This document shows, piece by piece, positions 10,001-19,266 of a stretch of DNA of 64,000 nucleotides. Made by a program: the position numbers and the translations under genes. How positions within the stretch are numbered: the first letter of the stretch is position 1; each line of letters begins with the position of its first letter. Below the pieces are notes generated by a model. That model did not search any database. It was given only the letters and a program-made list of their open reading frames with translations, and was not told the origin of the DNA. The DNA lies in NCBI RefSeq assembly GCF_028281565.1, contig NZ_JANQJQ010000043.1, positions 360,478-424,477 on the forward strand. The letters run 5' to 3'. The stretch is from Seonamhaeicola sp. GTDB lineage: Bacteria; Bacteroidota; Bacteroidia; Flavobacteriales; Flavobacteriaceae.

Positions 10001-10344
10001 GGTTTCCCAGACCTTTTGGCCCTGGAGATGCTCAAAATGCACCCATAAGCCAGCAGACGATTGCACCGGCATCACAAAATGCAGGTTTTGAGGGTGCTGA
10101 TCTTTGGTATCAGGATGCGTCTTTTTTAAGATTGAAAGAAGTAGAAATAGGGTATACCTTATCAAAAGATGTTATTGGTATAGGCGATCTTAAATTGTTT
10201 GCAAGAGGCTTTAACTTATTAACCATGTTCTCTGATATCTATGATTTAGGTCTGGATCCGGAAGCTACCGGTTATAGGGATTTCAGGAGTGCAACCTATA
10301 CACCTTTAAAAACGTATACGGTAGGTTTAAATTTTAGTTTCTAA
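7096..10344 (+). CDS. SusC-like TonB-dependent outer-membrane transporter
   Basis: A 1082-aa TonB-dependent receptor of the SusC/RagA type. After the leader, TVSGTVSDASGPLPGVNIVV starts a carboxypeptidase-regulatory-like domain (about 57-135); DEVVVVGYSTKKRGELTGS is the TonB-box and plug-start signature, PLILIDG and ANGVILITTKRGK are plug motifs, and the rest is the beta-barrel ending in NFSF. It imports oligosaccharides across the outer membrane using TonB energy, with the SusD partner encoded 5 bp downstream. Several Met codons occur in the first 35 residues; the first was kept, but the signal peptide may begin nearer the hydrophobic stretch LLISVFAMTVL. It is the import centre of this PUL. 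Confidence 0.97.
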   Translation: MKNHFYVRQLMSYLGQLMSLKFDLKFKLLISVFAMTVLQTNANTFNDDTKTILAQQTTVSGTVSDASGPLPGVNIVVKGTTQGTQTDFDGNYTLAVDGNATLVFSFLGYKTKEVAVAGNTKIDVTLEEDIAGLDEVVVVGYSTKKRGELTGSVSTISSEAIEQTSSKDVAKSLAGRASGLIISDRGGYPGQGNGAGANTNDDATTILIRGKATTGNNSPLILIDGIPQGSFSQLNPQDIASLTVLKDGAAAIYGSRAANGVILITTKRGKSGKPKINLTTTYNVSSFTRLPNLMSSAQWATYQNEIAGYDPNITDLPFTQQEIDLYASGSDPLNYPNTDWAALTLADSSPESRTSLSISGGTDNVKYFVSGDFMDQTGMYRSKDLKFKQHQLRSNIDINITEDIKLGVDVSGRFGNNQQPGVDRNNIYKLIFNTVPIQVGRYPNGLPARGSDEGNPVLTSSNASGFVNAKSTNLQGRFTLDVNLNKLVEGLSIKGFAGIRKLNTDTKSWYTPWTYYVFNGTDYDEAIGSNQRGTDRILRESFWKFDEQLFNIRLHYSNTFGDHSVSAFVGNERLNSNTREFFAEKIGGFPDPKTGELFQGSSERQLALGESSEFARIDYFGSLSYDYQKKYFVDFTIRRDGSSNFGLGHQYGTFPSVAVSWALNKESFMENIDWITALKLRASWSQMGNDRIRPNQYLSQFDYGSTNLNTPFPNYYTLGTGGVTFNTYRLALIENPLVTWETADMKNLGLNFSLFDGKLNGDVNYFYQKRDDILIQVTGATPAFIGLQPSQIPDENIGATKNWGWEFELSWADQLNENFSYNIGANFSQAKNEVISLPEGSNISDLVKQEGLPIDSYVMYRTNGAFRDQAQIDATPVKWGDPQPGDINYVDSDGSGAIDAGDLIRVGSSNIPQIQYGIYGGFNYKAFNFNFLLQGQAEAETLVYFPESPGAIPEFMFNNRWTPNNTNTGFPRPFGPGDAQNAPISQQTIAPASQNAGFEGADLWYQDASFLRLKEVEIGYTLSKDVIGIGDLKLFARGFNLLTMFSDIYDLGLDPEATGYRDFRSATYTPLKTYTVGLNFSF

Positions 10345-10349
10345 AAATT

Positions 10350-12092
10350 ATGAAAAACATGAAAAATTTAAAAAATTTAAAATTAGAATATCTGTTTGCG
10401 TTATTATTGTTCTTTACAGTGAACAGTTGTGATGAAGATATTGAAATTGAAGTAACCAGTGCTTTTGCAAGTGACCTGGTGCTTAGTACGCCTGAACAGT
10501 TAGAGTTATTATTACTTTCCACATATAACAGTACGGATAGCTGGGGAATGAATAAACAGAACTGGTGGGGAAGACGTTTCAACATAGAGATTGCGTCATT
10601 TGAAGCTAAGTTTAACTTTAATAATTTGGACTTAGCCCGAGAAAGAGCTGGCTGGACAGCTGGTAATGCCGGTCTTTTTAACAATAAATGGGGCCAATTA
10701 TGGACCTATGTAAGAGAAGCCAATTTGTTTTTGGAGTTAGCACAAGATAGTCAGGCTATGGAACAAGATCCGGATGCTGTTAACCAATTAATAGCAGAAA
10801 TGCGCTTTTTACGTGCTAACCTGTACACAAAATTATTAAAGTATTATGGAGGAGTGCCTATATTGACCAGAACCTATGCACTGGATGATGACTTCGACAT
10901 TCCAAGAAATACCTATGAAGAGTGTGTAGATTTTATTGTTAGTGAGTTAGATGCTGCGGCAGCACTTTTACCCGAAACGAGGCCAGATGCAGAATTGGGC
11001 AGAGCTACCAGTATGGCTGCCCTGGCGGTAAAGTCTCGAACCTTGTTATATGCGGCCAGTGATTTACATGATCCGGCATTGGCACCACAAACATCTAATA
11101 AGGAATTATATACCTATTCTAATGCCAATAAATGGCAGGACGCTGCCAATGCGGCAAAAGCGGTTATCGATATGGTAGGAGGACGTGATTTAATAACAAC
11201 ACCCAGTGCGACGGCATATCAGAGTTTGTTCTTAACACCTAACCAGGATATGATATTTGTAAGGCCTTATGGAGGATCCCTTTTTGATTATGGTACAGAT
11301 GCCAATACCTTGTGGGATAAAACACAATCACCAAGAGGTTTTGATGGCTGGGGATTGTCTACTCCAACGCACAATTACGTTCTGGAGTATAATATGGCCG
11401 ATGGAACTACTACCTCCGATGCAGGCTATGATCCGTTAGACCCTTATACCGGAAGAGAAATGCGATTTTATGCCAATATTAATTACCAGGGAGCTGAGTT
11501 TAGAGGGCGTGCTATAGACTATTCACTAGCAGCTGATACGCCAAATGCTGCTCTTGATGGAGCGGATTCGGAATCTTTAGCATTGGATTTTGGTAATTTT
11601 AGGCATTGGTCCAGAACCGGGTACCACATTCGTAAATTTCAGGATGAAGGTATTCCAATTACTGGTATATCTGCAAAACGTCCTTATATATTATATCGTT
11701 TAGCTGAGATCTATCTAAATTATGCGGAAGCTCAGGCTGAATTAGGAAATGATGCCGAAGCACGTATTTACTTGAATAAAGTATCTTCCAGAGCGTTACA
11801 ACCGGATATTACAGCTGGTGGAACTGAGTTGTTAGAAGCTATTAAAAGAGAAAGACGTGTGGAACTGGCATTTGAAGGACATAACTTCTTTGATGAAAGA
11901 CGCTGGATGAACGAACCGCACTTGGGAATGGATATAATAGGCCTTTTATGGACTAAGCATCCGGATTTATCAGTGACTTCTACCGAATATACAGTTGCTA
12001 CAAGGCCATGGACGGACAGCAGAATGTATTATTTGCCAATTCCGCAATCTGAAATAGACAGGTCTACTCTTGTACAAAATGACGGGTATTAA
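10350..12092 (+). CDS. SusD/RagB-family surface glycan-binding lipoprotein
   Basis: A 580-aa SusD-like protein. The N-terminal leader ends in the lipobox FTVNSC (Cys27), placing it on the outer-membrane surface as the lid of SusC. The TPR-rich helical region is visible in segments such as IAEMRFLRANLYTKLLKYYG near 150-170, and the conserved C-terminal motif RRVELAFEGHNFFDERRW is present. The start is 5 bp after susC and the gene ends in a strong terminator, so susC-susD form a transcription unit. It binds the galactan oligosaccharide delivered to SusC; SusD sequences do not reveal the ligand by eye. Confidence 0.96.
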   Translation: MKNMKNLKNLKLEYLFALLLFFTVNSCDEDIEIEVTSAFASDLVLSTPEQLELLLLSTYNSTDSWGMNKQNWWGRRFNIEIASFEAKFNFNNLDLARERAGWTAGNAGLFNNKWGQLWTYVREANLFLELAQDSQAMEQDPDAVNQLIAEMRFLRANLYTKLLKYYGGVPILTRTYALDDDFDIPRNTYEECVDFIVSELDAAAALLPETRPDAELGRATSMAALAVKSRTLLYAASDLHDPALAPQTSNKELYTYSNANKWQDAANAAKAVIDMVGGRDLITTPSATAYQSLFLTPNQDMIFVRPYGGSLFDYGTDANTLWDKTQSPRGFDGWGLSTPTHNYVLEYNMADGTTTSDAGYDPLDPYTGREMRFYANINYQGAEFRGRAIDYSLAADTPNAALDGADSESLALDFGNFRHWSRTGYHIRKFQDEGIPITGISAKRPYILYRLAEIYLNYAEAQAELGNDAEARIYLNKVSSRALQPDITAGGTELLEAIKRERRVELAFEGHNFFDERRWMNEPHLGMDIIGLLWTKHPDLSVTSTEYTVATRPWTDSRMYYLPIPQSEIDRSTLVQNDGY

Positions 12093-12146
12093 AATATGGA
12101 CATGGATTCATGTAGATCATAGATCATATTGTTTAGTTTAGTTTGA

Positions 12147-12175
12147 AAACTGGGGGCATAGTCTCCAGTTTTTTT
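12147..12175 (+). terminator. Intrinsic terminator after susD
   Basis: A 10-bp stem (aaactggggg / tctccagttt, with G-T wobbles) around the loop catag is followed directly by a T-tract, 54 nt after the susD stop. Confidence 0.8.
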
Positions 12176-12307
12176 ATGTGATATTATTGAGGTATCTTAA
12201 ATTAGGTAAAATAGCACATATAATAGGTAATTTTTAAAAATATAAAATCAAAAAAAACCATTTGCTTTGAATACGTTCTAAACAGAGATAAACAAAATTC
12301 ATTGATC

Positions 12308-14392
12308 ATGAAAAACATACTTATAACTGCTTGTACCATGCTTTTAATGGTATCCTGTAAGCATGGACAACCAGATGATCAGTCGATAAAGATATCAAAA
12401 GAGCTTATAAACACTTTAAAGGATATCAAATTAGATGGTCATGCCATTATTAACAATATTAATAGTCCAAATGTTAAACTTAAAAGTATTGATATTGGGG
12501 ATTGTAAATGGACTGAAGGATTTTGGGCCGAAAAATGGAAACAGGCCGAAGAAGTTATGATCCCTTATATGGGAACCTTACTTAAAGGCGATATCGGTCA
12601 TGGATACAATAACTTTAAAATAGCAGCAGGTTTAAAAAAAGGAGTCCATAAAGGGCATTGGTGGCATGATGGCGATTTCTATAAATGGATGGAAGCCTGT
12701 ACATATCTTTATGGAGTTAATAAAGATCAAGAGATTATTAATGATTTGGATGAGATTATTGCAGTAATAGCAAAAGCACAACAACCGGATGGCTACTTGT
12801 CTACTCCAATTATTATTAATGGCAATTTAAAACCTTTTCAAAACAGAAAACACCATGAACTCTACAACAGTGGGCATTTGTTAACGGCAGCATGTATTCA
12901 TCACAGAGTAACGGGAAAAATTAATTTTTTAGAAATAGCTATTAAACATGCTGATATGCTTTATAAGCTTTTTCACCCGAAGCCGGAGCATTTAAAGCGT
13001 TTTGGATTTAACCAAACTCAGATTATGGGGTTGGTAGAACTCTACAGAACCACTAGAGATGAACGCTATTTAGAATTGGCGGAGTTATTTATAAACATGA
13101 GAGGGCAGAGCGAAATTGATGAAAATAAGAGTACAAGGGGATATCCGGTTGGAGATATGGTACAGGAGCGGGTACCGCTACGTAAAGAAACAGAAGCTGT
13201 AGGCCATGCTGTCTTGGCCCTTTACTATTATGCCGGGGCCGCCGATGTATATGCTGAAACCGGGGAGCGGGCCCTTATCGATGCTTTAGACAGGCTATGG
13301 GATAACGTTGTTAACAGAAAAATGTACCTTACAGGTGCCCTGGGGCAATCGCATTATGGCAGATCATCAAGAAAGGACAAAATAGAAGAAGGCTTTATTA
13401 ATGAATACATGATGCCCAATCTTACCGCCTATAATGAAACCTGTGCCAATATCTGTAATTCTATGTTCAACCATCGTATGTTAGGAATTCACGGAGAAGC
13501 GAAATATGCAGATATTATGGAGTTAGTACTCTACAATTCGGCATTATCAGGTATTAGTTTAGAAGGTAAGCACTACTACTATTCAAACCCATTGCGTAAA
13601 ATTAAAGGTGCCCTGGATTATAGTAAAATGAACACAGAATTTCCTCAAAGGCAACCCTATTTAAAGTGCTTTTGCTGCCCTCCTAATTTGGTCAGAACCA
13701 TTTTAAAATCTCCGGCCTGGGCATATAGTAAATCTGAAAATGGGATTTCTGTGAATCTTTATGGCGGAAATGTTTTGGAAACTACTCTATTAGATGGGAC
13801 TGAATTGCGATTGAAGCAGGAGACTGATTATCCCTGGGACGGACAGGTGAACATTACTATTGAAGCGTGTAAAGAGAAGCCGTTTGAAGTATTGTTAAGG
13901 ATTCCGGATTGGGCTACAAATACAACTATTAAGGTTAACAATGAAAATATAGAAGGTGTTGGAGAAGGCAGTTTTTTAATAATGGAACGCCGTTGGAAAG
14001 CAGGAGATGTCATTTCAATTGATATGCCTATGGCCATTAAATTCATTGAAGGCCATCATAGAATAGAAGAGATTCGGAATCAGGTGGCAATAAAACGTGG
14101 CCCCATAGTTTATTGTTTGGAATCGCCTGATCTTCCCGAAAATTCAAAAATAACGGACGCCTATATTTCTGTAAAGAACACGCTTAAACCTGCTTATAAA
14201 CCTGATTTACTGGGAGGTGTGGTTGCTATTGAAGGAGAACTTATGATTCGGAAAGATGAACTTTCTAAAATGTACAATGAAATTACTAAACTTGAAATGA
14301 CACCGTATAAAACGCAATTAATACCATACTATGCCTGGAGCAATAGAGGGGAAAGTGAAATGTCGGTATTTATGCCGGTCATTTGGGATTAA
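12308..14392 (+). CDS. GH127-type glycoside hydrolase, lipoprotein
   Basis: A 694-aa paralogue of the product at 4761-6746, with the same active-site layout: YNETCAN (Glu377, Cys379) and CFCCPPN (Cys454, Cys456, Cys457). Unlike that paralogue it has a lipoprotein leader (LLMVSC, Cys17), so it works in the periplasm or at the outer membrane. The ATG at 12308 was preferred over an upstream TTG because it starts the leader. The likely activity is exo removal of a terminal sugar such as 3,6-anhydro-D-galactose, by analogy with GH127 enzymes of carrageenan PULs. It follows the susD terminator, so it needs its own promoter, and is 9 bp upstream of the VCBS protein gene. Confidence 0.86.
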   Translation: MKNILITACTMLLMVSCKHGQPDDQSIKISKELINTLKDIKLDGHAIINNINSPNVKLKSIDIGDCKWTEGFWAEKWKQAEEVMIPYMGTLLKGDIGHGYNNFKIAAGLKKGVHKGHWWHDGDFYKWMEACTYLYGVNKDQEIINDLDEIIAVIAKAQQPDGYLSTPIIINGNLKPFQNRKHHELYNSGHLLTAACIHHRVTGKINFLEIAIKHADMLYKLFHPKPEHLKRFGFNQTQIMGLVELYRTTRDERYLELAELFINMRGQSEIDENKSTRGYPVGDMVQERVPLRKETEAVGHAVLALYYYAGAADVYAETGERALIDALDRLWDNVVNRKMYLTGALGQSHYGRSSRKDKIEEGFINEYMMPNLTAYNETCANICNSMFNHRMLGIHGEAKYADIMELVLYNSALSGISLEGKHYYYSNPLRKIKGALDYSKMNTEFPQRQPYLKCFCCPPNLVRTILKSPAWAYSKSENGISVNLYGGNVLETTLLDGTELRLKQETDYPWDGQVNITIEACKEKPFEVLLRIPDWATNTTIKVNNENIEGVGEGSFLIMERRWKAGDVISIDMPMAIKFIEGHHRIEEIRNQVAIKRGPIVYCLESPDLPENSKITDAYISVKNTLKPAYKPDLLGGVVAIEGELMIRKDELSKMYNEITKLEMTPYKTQLIPYYAWSNRGESEMSVFMPVIWD

Positions 14393-14401
14393 TTAAAATT
14401 T

Positions 14402-16288
14402 ATGAAAAGAACAGATATCAATTTTTTAAGTATAGGGCTAACGTTAGTTGTCTTATTAAGCAGTGTTTTTATAGTTGAGATCAGCGCCCAGCAGGACAAT
14501 GGTGCTTTCATTGAAGTTTTTAAGGAATTCCCGCGTCAGGAGAAAAACCTAAGGAAATGGGATGCCCCGGTGGTAGCCGATCTGGATCAGGATGGTTACC
14601 AGGATTTATTGATTAATGATCATGGTTTCGGGATTCAGGTGCAATGGAATAACAAAGGTAAATTTGCGAAGCCCTACGATATTATCATGGGAGATTTGCA
14701 CGGGGTTTCCGTTGGGGATTTTGATAACGATGGAAATCTTGAAGTGATCATGTCTCGTGGTGGTGGTTCCGGAAGTAATGCCAGAAACTCCAAAATGTAT
14801 CGCGTTGTGGGTCGTGATTTTATACCCCTGCCTGATTTTAAAGAACCACTGGCCTTGATGAGAGGGCGCACAGTAAAATTTATTGATGGCGATAATGATG
14901 GCGATCTGGATTTACTAAACTTTGCTTTCCCTGATAGTGCTAAAAAAGGAGCCAGTGAAAATTATGTGTATGGGAATAATGGAAGTGGAGAGCTTATTCT
15001 ACACGCAACATTACCGGCCATTAAAGTAAACGGTCAAAAGACTGCTGTAACAGACTTTAATGGAGATACTATTTTGGATTTAATTTTATATGGTCATGGA
15101 AAAACTCGAGCTTTCAAAGGAAATGGCGATTTAACTTATACAGAAGTGACAGACAAGGTCTTTCCATATGCTATTGAAGAAACAACAAGTATTTGTGAAA
15201 TTGATTATGACAACGACGGTGATTTAGATTTGTTTATCACACGTGGAAAGGACTATAAGAGCGGACAAAATTTTTATAACCCGGAAACCAAAGATTGGGG
15301 GTTCTTCACAACCAGAGGCGAATTTCAATTTGATGACTTAGAAACCGGGGATATCTTGAATCTCGAGAACTTCCAGTCCCAATGGCCTAATAATGATACC
15401 TACTTTATCGGTGAGGCTTCTTATGATTACGAGTTTGAAGGTGAAACACACTCAGGAAAGGATATTAGATTAGTGAACAGTGATGCGTTGGGATTCCCGG
15501 ATAATGCCAATTATAAAGAAAAGAGAGGCTGGTATATTGGTTATGTGGGGAACAGGAAATGGCGCATAGCCGGATTCCTTTGGGCGCCGGCCACAGGCGT
15601 AGTTCATGGCGTGAAAAATTATAAGCCTTATGATCATCCGGAAGGGTTTAATGATATTCTATTGGAAAACTCCAATGGAACATTTAAGGATGTCACAGAA
15701 AAACTTTGGTTGCTCAATAAAGAGCATACTATGGCAAGTACTGTGGCGGATTTCAATAATGATGGCTTAAAAGACATATTAGTTATCCGAAGGGGAAAAT
15801 TGGTATTTGACAATGAATCCATTTTATACTTAAATCAAGGGAAAGCTGGTTTTAAAGCTGTAGAAAACCATGGCATAGTTTCCAAAGAACTAGGGGCTAT
15901 AGGAATGGCCGTTGAGGTTATCGATTATAATCAGGATGGTAAAGTGGATGTGGTCGTTGGCAATGAACGCGGTAAGTGGCACTTGTTTAAAAACGATTTA
16001 AAAGACGCCGAAAATAATAAGTATATCACTATTGAGGTAGGTAAATCTCCAAAGAGCAACGTATCCGGATTAGGAGCTATGGTTGAGGTTGTTTCTTGTT
16101 CAGGGAAACAGATATACCGTATCGGCTCTACAGGATCCCAATATTCGCAGGGATTTAACAATTTTGTGCACTTTGGATTAGGTAGTTGTAAAAAGGCTAC
16201 TAAAGTGAAAATTACCTGGTCTAATGGTGAAGTATTAAATAAAACTATTAAAGACTATAACAAACGGGTTTTTATAGGCAACAAATAG
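14402..16288 (+). CDS. Exported VCBS/FG-GAP repeat protein with ASPIC/UnbV-like C-terminus
   Basis: A 628-aa protein with an N-terminal signal peptide (cleavage near ISAQQ) and at least six calcium-binding FG-GAP repeats, for example ADLDQDGYQDLLI, GDFDNDGNLEVI, IDGDNDGDLDLL, IDYDNDGDLDLF, ADFNNDGLKDIL and IDYNQDGKVDVV. The C-terminal 100 residues (GLGAMVEVV, GSTGSQYSQGF, VKITWSNGEV) match the ASPIC/UnbV domain of CRTAC-like proteins. It should fold as a beta-propeller outside the inner membrane. It has no recognisable catalytic residues; glycan binding or a lyase-like activity are both possible. It is co-directional with the GH127-type gene 9 bp upstream and has a 625-aa paralogue at 20932-22809. 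Confidence 0.85.
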   Translation: MKRTDINFLSIGLTLVVLLSSVFIVEISAQQDNGAFIEVFKEFPRQEKNLRKWDAPVVADLDQDGYQDLLINDHGFGIQVQWNNKGKFAKPYDIIMGDLHGVSVGDFDNDGNLEVIMSRGGGSGSNARNSKMYRVVGRDFIPLPDFKEPLALMRGRTVKFIDGDNDGDLDLLNFAFPDSAKKGASENYVYGNNGSGELILHATLPAIKVNGQKTAVTDFNGDTILDLILYGHGKTRAFKGNGDLTYTEVTDKVFPYAIEETTSICEIDYDNDGDLDLFITRGKDYKSGQNFYNPETKDWGFFTTRGEFQFDDLETGDILNLENFQSQWPNNDTYFIGEASYDYEFEGETHSGKDIRLVNSDALGFPDNANYKEKRGWYIGYVGNRKWRIAGFLWAPATGVVHGVKNYKPYDHPEGFNDILLENSNGTFKDVTEKLWLLNKEHTMASTVADFNNDGLKDILVIRRGKLVFDNESILYLNQGKAGFKAVENHGIVSKELGAIGMAVEVIDYNQDGKVDVVVGNERGKWHLFKNDLKDAENNKYITIEVGKSPKSNVSGLGAMVEVVSCSGKQIYRIGSTGSQYSQGFNNFVHFGLGSCKKATKVKITWSNGEVLNKTIKDYNKRVFIGNK

Positions 16289-16424
16289 AAATTTTTTTAA
16301 TGAACTGAATTCATTGTCTGATCTGTTAAGACTATACTTTAACTAGACATTTCAATTTTTACGCGGTTTTAATAATAACTAAATGCCAATTGTTAAGTAA
16401 CTTGCGTTCTAAACTAAACTTAGA

Positions 16425-18965
16425 ATGAACAAGCACATTTTTACCTCACTATTACTTGTTATTTGTTTGTTTTCTTGTGGAGAAAAAACAACTACAACTA
16501 AAACGGCATTTAACCGCGAAACGGATTTTAATTTCGATTGGAAATTTCAATTACAAAAGGATACCACTAAACTAACAAACGTCCCTTTAGCTGATGCTGA
16601 CTGGAGGGATATCAGACTACCACATGATTGGAGTGTTGAATTATCTTTTGATGAAAGCTTGGAAGGTTGTACGGGATACTTACCGGGAGGTGTAGGTGTG
16701 TATCAAAAGCACTTTGAGTCACCGGAAGATTTTGAAAATAAAAGTGTTTACATATTGTTTGATGGTGTCTATAACAACGCCACATTTTGGTTGAACGGTA
16801 AAAAGCTGGGAGAGAATCCATATGGTTATTCACCTACTTATTTTGATTTAGGCCCGTTTTTAAATAAAGGCAAAGAAAATGTGCTTACCGTTCACGTAGA
16901 CCATTCCAGATATGCTGACGGGCGTTGGTACACAGGCAGTGGTATTTATAGAAATGTGAAGCTGATCACGTTAAATAAATTGCATATTCCTATTTGGGGA
17001 ACCTTTATTACTACACCCGTTGCAACCAAGGCAGAAGCTTCTATACATTTGGAAACAACGGTTGAAAATCAGATAGCAGAAAACAGTTCGTTTACATTAA
17101 CTACTAAAATTTTGGATGCCGATGGAAACGAAGTTGTTTCAAAAGCAGATAGTTTAAGTCTAACAGCTAATAATAAGGACGTCTTTAAACAGGACTTTTC
17201 GGTTTCAAATCCGAAGCTTTGGGATACGGAACATCCCAATATGTATAAGGCGGTGACATCCATCACGCAGAACGGAAAAGTGGTTGATGAATACACCACC
17301 CCTTTCGGAATTAGGAGCCTTCGTTTTGATAATAAATCAGGGTTCTATTTAAACGAAAAGAAAACAGATATTAAAGGGGTTTGTCTGCACCATGCCGCTG
17401 GTTTAGTAGGTGCTGCTGTTCCTGAAGGGGTTTGGAGAAGACGTTTTGAAGCATTAAAAGCTTGTGGCGTAAACGCTATTAGAACAGCGCACAATCCGTA
17501 TTCCGAAGAGTTTATGAATTTGTGTGATGAAATGGGTATCCTGGTACAGGACGAGTTTTTTGATGAGTGGGATTATGCAAAAGATAAAAGAAAGAATTAC
17601 CACGACCGCAGTTTCGATTATATCACACGAGGTTACGTAGAGCATTTCCAGGAATGGGCTAAAAGCGATTTAACACGTACGATGCTACGTGACAGAAATC
17701 ATCCGTCGGTGTTCCAATGGAGTATTGGTAATGAAATAGAGTGGACTTACCTGCACTACAGATATGCAACTGGTTTTTGGAAAGATCCTAATGACCCTCA
17801 AAAATCAGGAAAGTATTGGGGGAGTGCCCCAATTTTAACGCCTGAAGAAATTAAAGCTAACTATGATGCCGCTGAAAAGGGTGAATATATTTTAGCTGAA
17901 ACAGCTCATAAACTGGCAAAATGGACTAGAGAGTTAGACCCCACAAGAGTGGTTACAACTAACATGGTGGTACCACAAACCAGTATGGTGACCGGTTATG
18001 CAGATGCTGTTGATATTTCGGGATTTAGTTACCGTAATTTAGATATTGCCTGGGCAAATGAGCATTGGCCGGACAGACATATCACTATCAACGAAAATCC
18101 GGGAACCTGGGATGATTGGAAGCAAGTAATAGAAAATCCAGGTGTATTCAGTATTTTCATGTGGACTGGTATTGATTATATGGGGGAGCGTGATGGCGAC
18201 TGGCCGGAAAAAAGTGGTTGGGGAGATCTGTTGGATTTGGCAGGATTTAAATACCAGGGTTGGAACTACTTTAAAAGTATTTGGGTAGATGAACCTCATA
18301 TCTCTATAGGTACCTTGCCAATAGCTAAATCAGGATTTAAACAAACAGGTATTTCAGGGCAGCAATTGCCGGAGAATAGTAGTGCTTATAAGTGGAGAGA
18401 TTCTAATATGCATTGGAATTATAAGGATGGCGAAACGGTTGTGGTTGAGGTTTGTTCTAACTATGACTCTGTGGAATTATTCTTAAATGGGAAATCATTG
18501 GGAAGCAGAAAAGGAGCAGATAGTCCGGATAAATTATGCCGTTGGACGATTCCTTATGAAGCTGGAACTTTAACCGCAAAAGCAAGTTCCGGGGATGCTG
18601 AAATTTCAACCGAGTTAAAAACAACATCCGAACCGGTAGGCTTTACATTAACAGCAGATAAAACCGAATTAAAAGCTGACGCTTATGATGTGTCTCACTT
18701 TATAGTCCAGTTAGTTGATAAAGATGGACTGTCTGTGAAAACAGAGAATGCTACAATTGAGTTTGAAGTTGAAGGAGATGCTAAAATACTTGGTGTTGAT
18801 AACGGCGCCAGAAGTAATATTCAGGATTTTCAATCGAATAGTTTAACAACAGCCAAAGGAAGATGTTTAATGATTCTGCAATCCACTAAGCAAGCAGGGA
18901 CTGTAAAGGTTAAGGCAAAATCTGAAGGCTTTGAAAGCCAGGAAGTAACACTTCAGATAAAATAA
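16425..18965 (+). CDS. GH2 family glycosidase, beta-galactosidase-like lipoprotein
   Basis: An 846-aa GH2 enzyme. The leader ends in LFSC (Cys18), so it is a lipoprotein. The sugar-binding domain (about 30-185, DGVYNNATFWLNGKKLG), the Ig-like domain (to about 295) and the TIM barrel follow. WSIGNEIEW contains the acid/base Glu437, and ITINENPG contains the probable nucleophile Glu557. The C-terminus carries a DUF4982-like domain (VELFLNGKSLG) and a GH2 C5-like beta domain. GH2 enzymes in red-algal galactan PULs act as exo beta-galactosidases on desulfated oligosaccharides. It is separated by 136 bp from the preceding VCBS gene and followed by a repeat-bearing spacer. Confidence 0.9.
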   Translation: MNKHIFTSLLLVICLFSCGEKTTTTKTAFNRETDFNFDWKFQLQKDTTKLTNVPLADADWRDIRLPHDWSVELSFDESLEGCTGYLPGGVGVYQKHFESPEDFENKSVYILFDGVYNNATFWLNGKKLGENPYGYSPTYFDLGPFLNKGKENVLTVHVDHSRYADGRWYTGSGIYRNVKLITLNKLHIPIWGTFITTPVATKAEASIHLETTVENQIAENSSFTLTTKILDADGNEVVSKADSLSLTANNKDVFKQDFSVSNPKLWDTEHPNMYKAVTSITQNGKVVDEYTTPFGIRSLRFDNKSGFYLNEKKTDIKGVCLHHAAGLVGAAVPEGVWRRRFEALKACGVNAIRTAHNPYSEEFMNLCDEMGILVQDEFFDEWDYAKDKRKNYHDRSFDYITRGYVEHFQEWAKSDLTRTMLRDRNHPSVFQWSIGNEIEWTYLHYRYATGFWKDPNDPQKSGKYWGSAPILTPEEIKANYDAAEKGEYILAETAHKLAKWTRELDPTRVVTTNMVVPQTSMVTGYADAVDISGFSYRNLDIAWANEHWPDRHITINENPGTWDDWKQVIENPGVFSIFMWTGIDYMGERDGDWPEKSGWGDLLDLAGFKYQGWNYFKSIWVDEPHISIGTLPIAKSGFKQTGISGQQLPENSSAYKWRDSNMHWNYKDGETVVVEVCSNYDSVELFLNGKSLGSRKGADSPDKLCRWTIPYEAGTLTAKASSGDAEISTELKTTSEPVGFTLTADKTELKADAYDVSHFIVQLVDKDGLSVKTENATIEFEVEGDAKILGVDNGARSNIQDFQSNSLTTAKGRCLMILQSTKQAGTVKVKAKSEGFESQEVTLQIK

Positions 18966-19266
18966 GTGTTTATTCCTTTTTTTGTTCCGAAGGAGAAGTT
19001 ATAAAATGTTTTCTTTGTTAGGAGACCGAAGACCGAAGACGGGAGTGGACAGTTTCAATAAGCCCGTCCTATTGGAATTTGGAATTTAGTATTTGGGATT
19101 TGGTTTTTAGAACTTGCTGCCTTTGCGCCTTTGCGTCTTAGCGAGAAACTCTAAGGGCAGTTTTAACAAGGTTAAAATAATATAAGTATAAGGTAAGTCA
19201 AGCACTGTTTTTAGCATGTATTTTTTCGTAATTTGAAGAAGTTTATTTTAATAAATTTCTGTGATT
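18966..19266. repeat. Intergenic spacer with dispersed flavobacterial-type repeat sequence
   Basis: This 301-bp gap holds low-complexity tandem motifs: gaccgaagaccgaagac (19023-19039), ggaatttggaatttagtattt, and ctgcctttgcgcctttgcgtc with cttagcgagaaac around 19119-19150. The last resembles a short sequence I recall as being widespread between genes of Bacteroidetes. No ORF. It divides the PUL into two gene blocks; the next sulfatase must have a promoter here (TAGCATGTATTTTTT near 19214). Confidence 0.5.
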
